DNA from: Varibaculum cambriense | GTDB taxonomy: Bacteria > Actinomycetota > Actinomycetes > Actinomycetales > Actinomycetaceae | DNA length: 64,000 bases | NCBI RefSeq assembly: GCF_002848005.1 | Contig: NZ_PKHX01000009.1 | Coordinates: 52,172-116,171 of the forward strand | Direction: 5' to 3' | Shown here: in pieces, positions 33,655 through 41,535 of the stretch | Layout: the number at the start of each line of letters is the position of its first letter | How positions within the stretch are numbered: the stretch's first letter is position 1 | Position numbers and translations under genes: made by a program | Notes under the pieces: model-generated | What the model saw: the letters and a program-made list of their open reading frames with translations, nothing else | The model's database searches: none | What the model was told of the DNA's origin: nothing

Positions 33655-33973
33655 TCTTGCCTGGTGGCAAGATTTTGCCGGTATGGCCGCGCTAATAACT
33701 GCGATTGCCTCTATTCCCGGGACTATTGCCGCCTATCACGCCTCTAAAACTAGGGAGGCGTTCCGGCAGGAAATGAACCCGGATCACGGCTCAAGCCTAA
33801 TCGATAAGGTGGACGCTCTCACGGAGTCGGTAGCTTCAGTAGGTCATCAGGTTGGAGAGATCCGGCGCGATATGGATCGCGAACACCGGCACATAAACGC
33901 CACCCTTGAACGCCATGACCGGGAAATAAAGGAGAATCGGGATGCCGTAAGCACGATAAACCTTCTTAGATAA
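33626..33973 (+). CDS. Second lysis-cassette membrane protein (DUF2746-like)
   Basis: Up to 115 residues. One N-terminal hydrophobic segment (MAALITAIASIPGTIAAYH), then a charged coiled-coil (IDKVDALTESVASVGHQVGEIRRDMDRE and beyond). This one-span plus coiled-coil plan recurs beside holins in actinophages. The TTG at 33626 overlaps the holin gene; ATG 33683 is an alternative start. Candidate second holin or antiholin. Confidence 0.55.
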   Translation: MIYPLTAAANLAWWQDFAGMAALITAIASIPGTIAAYHASKTREAFRQEMNPDHGSSLIDKVDALTESVASVGHQVGEIRRDMDREHRHINATLERHDREIKENRDAVSTINLLR

Positions 33974-34009
33974 TGTGACATACACAATTAAATTAATGTA
34001 GCTTCCAGC

Positions 34010-34039
34010 TTGCGTAATTGCTGGATATGTGTATATAAT
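34010..34039 (+). promoter_or_regulatory. Promoter of the small-peptide unit
   Basis: TTGCGT (34010-34015), an 18-bp spacer and a perfect TATAAT (34034-34039). It lies downstream of the lysis genes, so the peptides can be expressed independently of the late operon and possibly in the lysogen. Confidence 0.65.
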
Positions 34040-34069
34040 AGAAGTGTTCTTGAGGGAAACCGAAAGAAT

Positions 34070-34092
34070 ATCCCCCGGGCAGGCCGGGGGAT
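34070..34092 (+). promoter_or_regulatory. Perfect 9-bp stem-loop in the leader of the first peptide
   Basis: ATCCCCCGG (34070-34078), five-base loop, CCGGGGGAT (34084-34092); it stands just before the ribosome-binding site AAAGGAG at ~34100. Such a GC-rich leader hairpin could protect the transcript or control translation. Confidence 0.6.
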
Positions 34093-34111
34093 GAGAGAGA
34101 AAGGAGTTAAT

Positions 34112-34201
34112 ATGCTATGGGTTCAAATCATTAGCACATTGATTAACCTTTCAATTGCTATTGTAGCCTGGCTCACCTGGTGGGACAAGCACAAAAAGTA
34201 A
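34112..34201 (+). CDS. 29-residue membrane peptide (first of two)
   Basis: ATG 34112 with AAAGGAG six to eight bases upstream. One hydrophobic span (VQIISTLINLSIAIVAWLTW) with a DKHKK end. It has its own promoter, a structured leader and a hairpin after the stop. The plan (tiny hydrophobic peptide with lysine-rich end, structured mRNA) is that of type I toxins, but small superinfection-exclusion or holin-modulating peptides look similar. Confidence 0.6.
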   Translation: MLWVQIISTLINLSIAIVAWLTWWDKHKK

Positions 34202-34212
34202 ATGAAAGGTTA

Positions 34213-34232
34213 CCCCCTCCGAAAGGAGGGGG
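34213..34232 (+). terminator. Hairpin between the two peptide genes
   Basis: CCCCCTCC, GAAA tetraloop, GGAGGGGG. There is no strong T-run after it, so it may be an attenuator or stabiliser rather than a full terminator. The CCCTCC strand could also pair with GGAGGG before the second peptide. Confidence 0.5.
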
Positions 34233-34262
34233 GACTTTCTCTTACTCTAGGAGGGTTACATC

Positions 34263-34352
34263 ATGGTTTTGCAGATATTGCAGCTGCTAGTATCCCTAGC
34301 GGCTCTGGCTGGCGTTATCGCCTTATACCGCCAAAACAAGCGCGATGATTAA
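34263..34352 (+). CDS. 29-residue membrane peptide (second of two)
   Basis: ATG 34263 with AGGAGG eight bases upstream. Product is one hydrophobic helix (LQILQLLVSLAALAGVIALY) with RQNKRDD at the end. Same length and topology as the first peptide but not the same sequence. Overlaps the start of the next HTH gene by eight bases, so it is translated with it. Confidence 0.6.
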   Translation: MVLQILQLLVSLAALAGVIALYRQNKRDD

Positions 34353-34569
34353 TTATTTAACTGTGAACGGGATAGCCCGGCGTTTCGGGCTATCCCCTCA
34401 CACCATAAAAAGCCATATCACGCGTGGCACATTCCCCGCCCCTGATGCTGCCATTGGAGCAGGAAAAGCCATTAAATACGGGTGGCTACCCGAAACCGTG
34501 GATAACTGGCAACAAACCCGCCCCGGCAAGCCAGGCAGACCCAAAGGCACCGTTAAGCGGCGGCCATAA
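34345..34569 (+). CDS. HTH protein beside integrase, candidate excisionase
   Basis: 74 residues. LTVNGIARRFGLSPHTIKSHITRGTFP is an AlpA/MerR-type HTH, with a W-L-P-x-x-V-x-x-W wing and a basic tail (GRPKGTVKRRP). Convergent with int and overlapping it by 17 bases. Its location next to int and attR makes it the better of two candidates for the directionality factor; the other is at 20916. Confidence 0.65.
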   Translation: MINYLTVNGIARRFGLSPHTIKSHITRGTFPAPDAAIGAGKAIKYGWLPETVDNWQQTRPGKPGRPKGTVKRRP

Positions 34570-35377
34570 CCGCCGCCCGCAAGCGCGCGGGCGCAACCGT
34601 CACATAAGCAAGCGTAGTTTCCGGAGACGCATGGCCAAGCAACTCCTGCACGCTCAAAAGATCGCCGGTAGCCTGATAAGCACGGGTAGCAAAGCCGCGT
34701 CTAAGATCGTGCATAGAAACCCCGCTAGGTAGCACTCTAGACACCAGGGCGCCTACTGTAGCCGGTGCGAGATGCCCGGCATCTGCACCCGGGAAAAGAT
34801 AGCCGCCTGCTGCTCCTGCCTTAATCGCAGCCGCTAGACTCTCAGTAATTGGCACTTGCCTATCTTTACCGCCTTTGCCGTGCACAATAAGAGAAGATCC
34901 CAAAAGATCGGCCACGACATCCCGGGTATGTACCCGTGCCACCTCACCGCGTCTTAGCCCTGCCTCGCTCGCAAGCCGGATCATCATCTCTACTCGCTGA
35001 CAGGCTACCGCGCGCGCTTGCTCCACCTCTGCCAGGGTTGCCGGGCGCTTAATCGCTTTGAATTTTTTTCCTGCTGGCAAATCTGCCACCGGGGAAACCT
35101 TGACCCGCCCGGCAAGCACCGCCCAAGAATAGAAAGATTTTACCGACTGGTGAGCAGACCGGCGGGTGTTGGCCGCCCAGTCGTGAGCAGCTGACCAAGC
35201 AACCGCCGCGCCTAGATCGACCTGCCACGGCGGCATATCTACGAAACGGGCAAACCGTCTAACCCATCTAAACCGCAAGTCCCGGGTAGTTGCCGGTCGC
35301 CCCTCAGACACTAGAAAACTTACAAACTGTTTTAATTCCGGCTCCCAGCCCGCCGGTACTGGCTCCAATCCAATCAT
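34553..35377 (-). CDS. int: Tyrosine integrase (short, without arm-binding domain)
   Basis: 274 residues. Residues 1-95 form a SAM-like core-binding domain; the catalytic domain shows Arg in GLRRGEVARV, Lys in HGKGGKDRQVP, H-x-x-R in MHDLRRGFATR, His in LLGHASPETT and the nucleophile Tyr in LAYVTV. No N-terminal arm-type domain is present, as in the simplified integrases of Brujita-like phages. Start at ATG 35377; ribosome-binding site weak. In the lysogen the gene lies downstream of host orn on the same strand; in the circle it would follow the repressor gene by 20 bases. Confidence 0.93.
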   Translation of the reverse strand: MIGLEPVPAGWEPELKQFVSFLVSEGRPATTRDLRFRWVRRFARFVDMPPWQVDLGAAVAWSAAHDWAANTRRSAHQSVKSFYSWAVLAGRVKVSPVADLPAGKKFKAIKRPATLAEVEQARAVACQRVEMMIRLASEAGLRRGEVARVHTRDVVADLLGSSLIVHGKGGKDRQVPITESLAAAIKAGAAGGYLFPGADAGHLAPATVGALVSRVLPSGVSMHDLRRGFATRAYQATGDLLSVQELLGHASPETTLAYVTVAPARLRAAVMAAA

Positions 35378-35435
35378 TGGCCAATTTACCCACTGGCTTA
35401 GAAAAAAGTGTTAACCCATCTCATGCCAAGCCTGC

Positions 35436-35475
35436 AATCCCGAGGTTGCAGGTTCGATTCCTGTCGGGGGCGCCA
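35436..35475 (+). other. attR core
   Basis: Perfect 40-bp copy of the tRNA-Arg 3' half, original host sequence displaced by the insertion. It has no 5' half and is not a functional tRNA. Confidence 0.95.
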
Positions 35476-35478
35476 AGC

Positions 35479-35503
35479 CGCAGGTAAACATGGTTTACCT
35501 GCG
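35479..35503. terminator. 11-bp perfect stem-loop after attR
   Basis: CGCAGGTAAAC, three-base loop, GTTTACCTGCG. It lies four bases after the host tRNA end and was presumably the tRNA terminator or processing hairpin before integration; it now separates orn and int. No T-run follows. Confidence 0.6.
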
Positions 35504-35580
35504 CAACTTGCGCCAGTTAAATCCCTGATTGCTAGACCTTGCAAGCATCCAGCATCTAAGATTCATCACCCAAAATCCGG

Positions 35581-36207
35581 CTAGGCACCCAATCCTTGCG
35601 CTAAAATCTCTTTCGCGGCTGCTTCACATTCCTCACTAGACGGCCCTTCCCCGGCAGGCCAGAGCACTTTGCGGTAATAACGCAACTCCTGGATAGATTC
35701 GCGAATATCGGCCAGGGCACGGTGTCCTCCATGCTTTTCCGGCGCATGGTAGAAGGCACGCGGATACCAACGTTTCGCCAGCTCTTTCACGGAAGAAACA
35801 TCTATTAGACGGTAATGCAAATGCGAGATTACCTGCGGCATTTCCTTTTCCAGGAACTGTTTATCGGTCCCTACCGAATTCCCGGCCAGCAACGCCTGCC
35901 CCTGCCCCGGCACAAACCGTTTGATATAGTCTAAAACCTGTTTTTCGGCCTCGGCCAGTTCGAGCGCCGCCGGAGACTCCAGTTCTTTTAGTAGCCCGGA
36001 CTTGGTGTGCATGTCGCGTACAAAATCTCCCATGTGTTCTAGGGCGCCCGCTTTAGGTTTAATCAGCAGATCGATCCCCTCGTCCACAATCTTGGTTTGC
36101 CCATCAGTGACAATCACTGCCACCTCTACCAGGCAATCCTGCTCTAAATCCAGGCCGGTCATTTCGCAATCGATCCACACTAACGGATCTTTCAGGTTAT
36201 TCGTCAT
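35581..36207 (-). CDS. orn: Oligoribonuclease
   Basis: 208 residues. 3'-5' exonuclease that degrades di- to short oligoribonucleotides. DEDDh motifs: LVWIDCEMTGLD (D-x-E), LLAGNSVGTDKQFL and HRALADIRESI with the final His and Asp. ATG at 36207. Immediately outside the prophage, on the strand that leads into int. Confidence 0.95.
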   Translation of the reverse strand: MTNNLKDPLVWIDCEMTGLDLEQDCLVEVAVIVTDGQTKIVDEGIDLLIKPKAGALEHMGDFVRDMHTKSGLLKELESPAALELAEAEKQVLDYIKRFVPGQGQALLAGNSVGTDKQFLEKEMPQVISHLHYRLIDVSSVKELAKRWYPRAFYHAPEKHGGHRALADIRESIQELRYYRKVLWPAGEGPSSEECEAAAKEILAQGLGA

Positions 36208-36312
36208 ACCTTTACCCTAGTCCATCGAGCTTTTGATGCCAGATAGCGAAAGGGCGACGCACCTTTAAGAAAAATCCCGATAAGTTATTAACTATCGATT
36301 TTAGGAGGAGCA

Positions 36313-37560
36313 ATGACCACAGTTACCGCGAAAGATATTGACGTTGCTGCCGGGGTATTAGCCAAGGTAGCTACGAAAACTCCGCTGCAAAAAAGCGAGC
36401 GTTTAAGCGAAGAAGTAGGACGTCCGGTTTATCTCAAGCGCGAAGATCTGCAGATTTGCCGCTCCTTTAAAGTACGGGGCGCCTATGTGCGCATGGCGGC
36501 TATGGATGTGGACGAACGCGCGGCCGGGGTGGTATGCGCTTCGGCGGGTAACCATGCCCAAGGAGTCGCCTATGCCTGTGCACACCTGGGAATAAAAGGC
36601 ACAATTTTCTTGCCGGCCTCCACTCCCCGGCAAAAACGCAAACGGATCGCCACTATCGGCGGAAAATGGGTAGAACCGGTGATCGTAGGCGGGGATTTTG
36701 ATGAAGCCAATCGGGTGGCCGCGGCAGCGGCTAAAGAGGGGGGCAAAGTCTATGTACACCCCTATGATGACCCCTACACAATTGCTGGTCAAGGCAGTAT
36801 CGCGGTAGATCTAGATTCCCAGCTGCCAGAAGATACCGACATGATTTTGATTCCAGTAGGAGGCGGCGGCTTGATCGCCGGAATGGCCACTTGGCTCAAA
36901 GCCCATCGCCCCGGAATCCGGATCGTGGGAGTGGAATCTGCCGGCGCGGCCTCAATGAAAGCAGCAATGGAGGCCGGGAATCCGGTTTCCCTAGAGCGGG
37001 TAGATTCCTTCGTAGATGGTACCGCCGTGGGCAGAGCCGGGGATTTAACCTACCAAGTGGTGCGGAACCTGGTCGATGACATTGTGGTAGTGCCTGAAGG
37101 CGCGGTTTGTACCGAGATGCTCGACCTGTACCATTCCGAGGGCGTAATTGCCGAGCCGGCAGGTGCCTTAGCATCTGCGGCAGCGCGCAACTTCTTGCCG
37201 CAAATCCCCAACGGCTCCGTGGTATGCCTGGTTTCGGGCGGCAATAACGACCTGTCGCGCTACGCGGAAGTAACCGAGCGTTCCGGACGGTATGAAGGTT
37301 TGCGTCACTACTTCCTGGTGACTTTCAACCAGGAACCGGGAGCTTTACGCTCATTCCTAAATGATGTGCTCAGCGAAGGTGAAGACATCATTTACTTCCA
37401 GTACACCAAGAAAAATAACCGGGACACCGGACCAGCCTTGGTGGGGATTGAACTGCCAGATCCCACCGATATTAAAGGACTACGCCGCCGAATGGCGGCC
37501 TCTCCCCTGCAGGTACAAGAGATAGATCCCTCCTCCCAGATATTCAAGATTTTGGTGTAG
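36313..37560 (+). CDS. ilvA: Threonine ammonia-lyase (biosynthetic-type)
   Basis: 415 residues. PLP enzyme that converts threonine to 2-oxobutanoate for isoleucine synthesis. CRSFKVRGAYVRM contains the PLP Lys; CASAGNHAQGVAYA and the glycine loop VGGGGLIAGMA bind cofactor. The C-terminal ~80 residues form a single ACT-like regulatory domain (HYFLVTFNQEPGALRSFLND), shorter than the two-domain E. coli form, the arrangement usual in actinobacteria. ATG preceded by AGGAGG. Confidence 0.94.
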   Translation: MTTVTAKDIDVAAGVLAKVATKTPLQKSERLSEEVGRPVYLKREDLQICRSFKVRGAYVRMAAMDVDERAAGVVCASAGNHAQGVAYACAHLGIKGTIFLPASTPRQKRKRIATIGGKWVEPVIVGGDFDEANRVAAAAAKEGGKVYVHPYDDPYTIAGQGSIAVDLDSQLPEDTDMILIPVGGGGLIAGMATWLKAHRPGIRIVGVESAGAASMKAAMEAGNPVSLERVDSFVDGTAVGRAGDLTYQVVRNLVDDIVVVPEGAVCTEMLDLYHSEGVIAEPAGALASAAARNFLPQIPNGSVVCLVSGGNNDLSRYAEVTERSGRYEGLRHYFLVTFNQEPGALRSFLNDVLSEGEDIIYFQYTKKNNRDTGPALVGIELPDPTDIKGLRRRMAASPLQVQEIDPSSQIFKILV

Positions 37561-37626
37561 AGGCAAGCCAGCTGGCGTTAGATAACCGTTAGCGTGGAAT
37601 AGCTACGCAGCTAGAAAAACCCAATA

Positions 37627-37674
37627 CTTAGGGGGCTAGGCTACCAGTTTTACCTGGCGACCTAGCCCCCTAAG
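37627..37674. terminator. Bidirectional terminator between ilvA and the UPF0182 gene
   Basis: CTTAGGGGGCTAGG (37627-37640) pairs perfectly with CCTAGCCCCCTAAG (37661-37674), extended inside by CCAG/CTGG. Convergent genes on both sides. Confidence 0.9.
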
Positions 37675-37698
37675 TTATGGCGCTTGCGCTGTTAGCGA

Positions 37699-40600
37699 TT
37701 ACTTCGCGGTCTTGGCGCCCTCATCTTGAGCAGCCACCGCCCGAGAAATCGCGTCATTTAGAGACTTTTGGGCTTCGCCGTACTTTGTCCAGTCCCCCGC
37801 CTTCATAGCACTATCCGCATCCGCCATCGCTTTCTTGGCATCCTGCAGTGCAGTGTTTAGTTTCTCTTGCGCACCGGGAGCTTTAGCGGCAGGTTGTCCC
37901 GTTTTACCCTTCGCGGCCGGGGCATTCTTATTACCGTCATTCGAGGCAGTGACCGCCCCAGAATCTCCCCCGAATACCTGATCTAAGGCTTCTTTAAGGG
38001 TAGGTGCGAACCCGACTTTATCACCAAAGCCCACCAATACGCTTCTGAGCTGCGGATACTGGGTGGTACCAGTGGATTGTACATACACCGGCTGCACATA
38101 AAGCAGGCCACCTCCGACTGGCAAAGTCAGCAGGTTACCGCGGATAACTCGGGATCCTTGCTGGTCTTGCAAGTTCAGCTCCCGGTTAACTTCCGGATCC
38201 GAGTTGAAGGTGTTTTGTACCTGACCGGGACCAGGCACAGTAGTATCCGAAGGCAAGGCCAAAAGCCGCATCTTTCCGTAGCCCTTCCGGACTTTTCCTT
38301 TCTCATTACCGGTTTCAGAATCCACCGCTAGGAAGCCGGCCATCGCCGCGCGTCGACCCTCGCCACCGGGGATAAACACGGAAGTCAAAGAGAACTCGGC
38401 GCTTCCTTGATCAGTGTTCTTGCCGGTAGGCATCTTCATCGTTAGGTAATAGGGAGGCTGCAGCTTACCTGAGCCCTCTAGGTCACGGGAAGTTGCCGTG
38501 GGATCTTCAGAGAGTTTCCACTGGTCACCGCCGGTATAGAACTCTGATGGATTGGTGACGTGGTAGTTAGCCAGTAGCGAGCGCTGAGCCTTGAAGTAAT
38601 CCTCGGGGTAGCGCAAGTGGCTCATCAAATCCCCGCTAATCTCGGAAAGCGGCTTAATCTGACCAGGGTAGATCTTTTGCCACGCTTTCAGGATCGGATC
38701 CTGTTTATCCCACTGGTACAGCTGCACCGAACCGTCATAGGCATCCACCACGGCCTTAACCGAGTTGCGCATATAGTTCACGTTATTTTGTACCGCGAAC
38801 TGAGCGGTTTTAGCGGTGGCCGTATCGGCGGTAGCATCCGTGAGGTTAATATGCTGAGAATACGGATAAGAATCAGTGGTGGTGTAGGCATCCACGATCC
38901 ACACCAGCCGTTTCTTCTCGCCCTTCTTGCCATCCATATTCACGATCGCCGGATATGCCCGCGAATCCAAAGTGAGATAGGGGGCTACTTTAGCTACCCG
39001 GGTAGCCGGATCCCGGTCGTATAGAATCTGCGACTTACTGTTGATCTGGTCGGAGAAGAACAGATCTGTGGAACGGAATTTCAATGCAAAAAGTACCTTA
39101 TTCAGGAAGTTTCCAACCTGAGGTCCGCCGTCACCATCGAAAGTGGTATATACCTGCTTGTTATTCTTGGCGTCCTGATAATCTAGCTCTTTCGGATCCG
39201 CGCCTTTGGGGGCGCCAACGATTGAGTATTCGGGAGAGGCTTGCGAGAAGTAGATCCGCTTCTCGTAATCTCCGATCTCACCTGACTCTTTATCAGAGAG
39301 AGAAGATTCCCAATAGGACGGCAACCCCTCGGAGGTTACCTGGTTACCGTAGGCGGCAACCACCCCGAAACCGTGGGTATAGACCGTGTGGTCATTTACC
39401 CAGTTACGCTGGGAACTAGCCAAACCATCCAGGTTAATATCACGCACCGCAATCACGGTGTCCCGCTTTTCCATTTTCCCGTCTTTAGCCGGGAAATTAT
39501 AGCGGTCAACCGCAAACTGATCCGGGAAAGAATAGTAAGGGCGTGACTGTTTCATTTGCCTTACCGCCGGGGAAATGATTTCCGGATCTAAAAGCCGGAT
39601 CTGCTGGGTAGAGTCCGCATCCTGACGCAGCTGGTTAGCACTGGTTTCATTAGTTACCTGATCATAGGAAATCAGATCTAAATCCTTCATTCCAAAGGCA
39701 TCTAAAGTGGCGTTAATATTACGGTCAATATATTGACTCTCCAGCTCTCGCTCGTTAGGACGTACCCGGAACTGTTGAATGATGAACGGGTAGCCCGCCC
39801 CAATAACCAAGGCAGATACCACGGTCACCGCGATACCCGCCGCCGGCAGATACCAGCCACCCCTAAAGGCGGCGAACACAAACAATGCCGCCACAATCAA
39901 AGCGATAACCGCCAAAATAGTGCGTGCCGGAATAATCGCGTGCACATCGGTATACATCGCCCCATCGGTCGGCGAGTTTTGCCCATAGACCATGGTCCAC
40001 CGGTCGATAACGTAAGTTATCCCTACCATTACCGAAGAGATCGCGAGCAAAATACCCATATGAACGCGGGCGCCCCGAGTAGCTTTCGCTTTGGGGGTTA
40101 CTGTCATTGCCCCCAATAGGTAATAGGAAATCAGACAGGCAACTAGGGAAATACCTAACAGAGTCAACAAGAAGGTAACCGTCATATCGATTAACGGCAG
40201 ACGGAAGACAAAGAAGGAAATATCGAAACCGAATTGGGGATCTTTCTTCCCGAAAGAACCGCCAGTAATCGCCACCAGCACCTGCCGCCAACTAGCCGCC
40301 ATCCCGGTTGCCAGGAATAGGGCAATCAAGGCCGGAATTCCTAAGAAAATACCGCGGTGATGCCGGGTAATAGTGGAACGATAAGACCGAATAGAGGAAG
40401 CAATGGTTCCCATTTCCGGGCGGTTTCGGTAGGAAATCTGCAAGTTGACCGCCAAAATTGCCCACGCAATCAGGAAAGCCGCTATAAACATTCCCCCTGC
40501 GGCTATCCACTGGGTAAGCAGCACCCGCAAATACCCGGTCTGGCGATACCAGAGGATCTCCGTCCACACCCGCGAAGCCACCAGCAGTAACACCACCAGC

Positions 40601-40809
40601 GCTACGATTACGCCAATAGCGATACCTAGGGGTCCTGGTTTCTTAAACTTTATTTTCGGTAAAGGTAACTTTCCATTGCCGCCAGCTCCCCTAGAGCTGC
40701 CGCGACCGTTTCCCCCGCCTTTCCCGGCACCAAAGCCGCCGGGAAAGCCGGGAAAACCACCGTCTTTGCCTCCACCGAAGCCAAGATTTCCAAATAAATC
40801 GTTACTCAC
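37699..40809 (-). CDS. UPF0182 family large membrane protein
   Basis: 1036 residues. After a Gly/Phe-rich start come about seven transmembrane helices between residues 55 and 350 (for example LGIAIGVIVALVVLLLVASRV), then a large ~600-residue extracytoplasmic domain with LIYTVE-less UPF0182 blocks such as NFLNKVLFALKFRSTDLFFS, and a low-complexity Ala/Lys/Asp end. The family is conserved across actinobacteria and cyanobacteria and its function is unknown. In M. tuberculosis the homologue Rv3193c neighbours the same genes as here (PDZ protease, DUF2342, uvrD2). Confidence 0.92.
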   Translation of the reverse strand: MSNDLFGNLGFGGGKDGGFPGFPGGFGAGKGGGNGRGSSRGAGGNGKLPLPKIKFKKPGPLGIAIGVIVALVVLLLVASRVWTEILWYRQTGYLRVLLTQWIAAGGMFIAAFLIAWAILAVNLQISYRNRPEMGTIASSIRSYRSTITRHHRGIFLGIPALIALFLATGMAASWRQVLVAITGGSFGKKDPQFGFDISFFVFRLPLIDMTVTFLLTLLGISLVACLISYYLLGAMTVTPKAKATRGARVHMGILLAISSVMVGITYVIDRWTMVYGQNSPTDGAMYTDVHAIIPARTILAVIALIVAALFVFAAFRGGWYLPAAGIAVTVVSALVIGAGYPFIIQQFRVRPNERELESQYIDRNINATLDAFGMKDLDLISYDQVTNETSANQLRQDADSTQQIRLLDPEIISPAVRQMKQSRPYYSFPDQFAVDRYNFPAKDGKMEKRDTVIAVRDINLDGLASSQRNWVNDHTVYTHGFGVVAAYGNQVTSEGLPSYWESSLSDKESGEIGDYEKRIYFSQASPEYSIVGAPKGADPKELDYQDAKNNKQVYTTFDGDGGPQVGNFLNKVLFALKFRSTDLFFSDQINSKSQILYDRDPATRVAKVAPYLTLDSRAYPAIVNMDGKKGEKKRLVWIVDAYTTTDSYPYSQHINLTDATADTATAKTAQFAVQNNVNYMRNSVKAVVDAYDGSVQLYQWDKQDPILKAWQKIYPGQIKPLSEISGDLMSHLRYPEDYFKAQRSLLANYHVTNPSEFYTGGDQWKLSEDPTATSRDLEGSGKLQPPYYLTMKMPTGKNTDQGSAEFSLTSVFIPGGEGRRAAMAGFLAVDSETGNEKGKVRKGYGKMRLLALPSDTTVPGPGQVQNTFNSDPEVNRELNLQDQQGSRVIRGNLLTLPVGGGLLYVQPVYVQSTGTTQYPQLRSVLVGFGDKVGFAPTLKEALDQVFGGDSGAVTASNDGNKNAPAAKGKTGQPAAKAPGAQEKLNTALQDAKKAMADADSAMKAGDWTKYGEAQKSLNDAISRAVAAQDEGAKTAK

Positions 40810-40926
40810 AAGCCCCTCCGGGTACTGCTAAACATCTGCTTAACGCATTCTTTCACGTTTGCGCTTTTTACTCACCCTGGAAAAGTGGACTAGCCGTTAC
40901 CTTGGCGAAGATGGCAACATGGCATC

Positions 40927-41535
40927 ATGAACACTTCTCCGGATTTATCTGCCGCAGGGTTATCACTGCGCCTCGCGGTTTCCTCCCTAGAAAAAGATGT
41001 GGCACAGCTGGGATGGGATCAATCCCCGAGCCTATTTGCACTGGTACCTACCAAGGCGATTTTCCCACAATTAGAAGCGGAAATGGAAGCATCCCAGGCA
41101 GAGCAACTGCGCGCAGCATTATCAGAAAATCCGCAGCACCTCACCGCCGTCCTCCAAGATCACCTGCCGCCTGCAGAGCTAATGGAGACTCTGGCGCATC
41201 TGGTTTTTGGCGAGGACGTGGCGGGAGTGGCGGTCGCGATGGAACGTTTTTTGGTTTCCCCCCAAGCCGATGCCGAAGCCCCTACCGATCCCAAAGAGCG
41301 CGAAAGGTTCTTACTTGCCCACCCCTCCCGCCAAGACGTGCGGATAGTGGCCGGGGCTACTCGCGATGGCAACACCTGGTGTACAAGCCGCGCACGCAGC
41401 GAAGATAGCGACGACATGGTAGCGCAAGGCGACAATATCGTCCCGGAACTGCTGGAAGTATTAAAAGCGATGTTGGTAAGCGATGCCGAACTAGCGGAGT
41501 TAGCTAGTGAGCCGGGCAGCGCGGCAGATTCTTAA
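40927..41535 (+). CDS. PPA1309 family protein
   Basis: 202 residues, cytoplasmic, acidic. WDQSPSLFALVPTKAIF, HLVFGEDVAGVAVAMERFLV and VRIVAGATRDGNTWCTSRARSED are the conserved blocks of this actinobacterial family of unknown function, normally next to the UPF0182 and YlbL-type protease genes. It is divergent from the former and overlaps the latter by 32 bases at the 3' ends. Confidence 0.85.
   Translation: MNTSPDLSAAGLSLRLAVSSLEKDVAQLGWDQSPSLFALVPTKAIFPQLEAEMEASQAEQLRAALSENPQHLTAVLQDHLPPAELMETLAHLVFGEDVAGVAVAMERFLVSPQADAEAPTDPKERERFLLAHPSRQDVRIVAGATRDGNTWCTSRARSEDSDDMVAQGDNIVPELLEVLKAMLVSDAELAELASEPGSAADS

Larger units (their letters stand above)
18389..35475. mobile_element. Complete-looking ~17-kb siphovirus-type prophage
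   Basis: Bounded by perfect 40-bp direct repeats made from the tRNA-Arg 3' half. It encodes an immunity pair, early genes, HNH, both terminase subunits, portal, protease-capsid fusion, connectors, tail genes, endolysin, holin-like proteins and a tyrosine integrase, all intact. The size is close to the ~15-kb siphoviruses known from Arthrobacter and Rhodococcus, which are among the smallest tailed phages. No lysogenic-conversion cargo is obvious except two small membrane peptides near the right end. Confidence 0.93.

Noticed and set aside
35436..35475. Second tRNA-Arg
   Set aside because: Only the 3' half is present; it is the attR core, not a gene.
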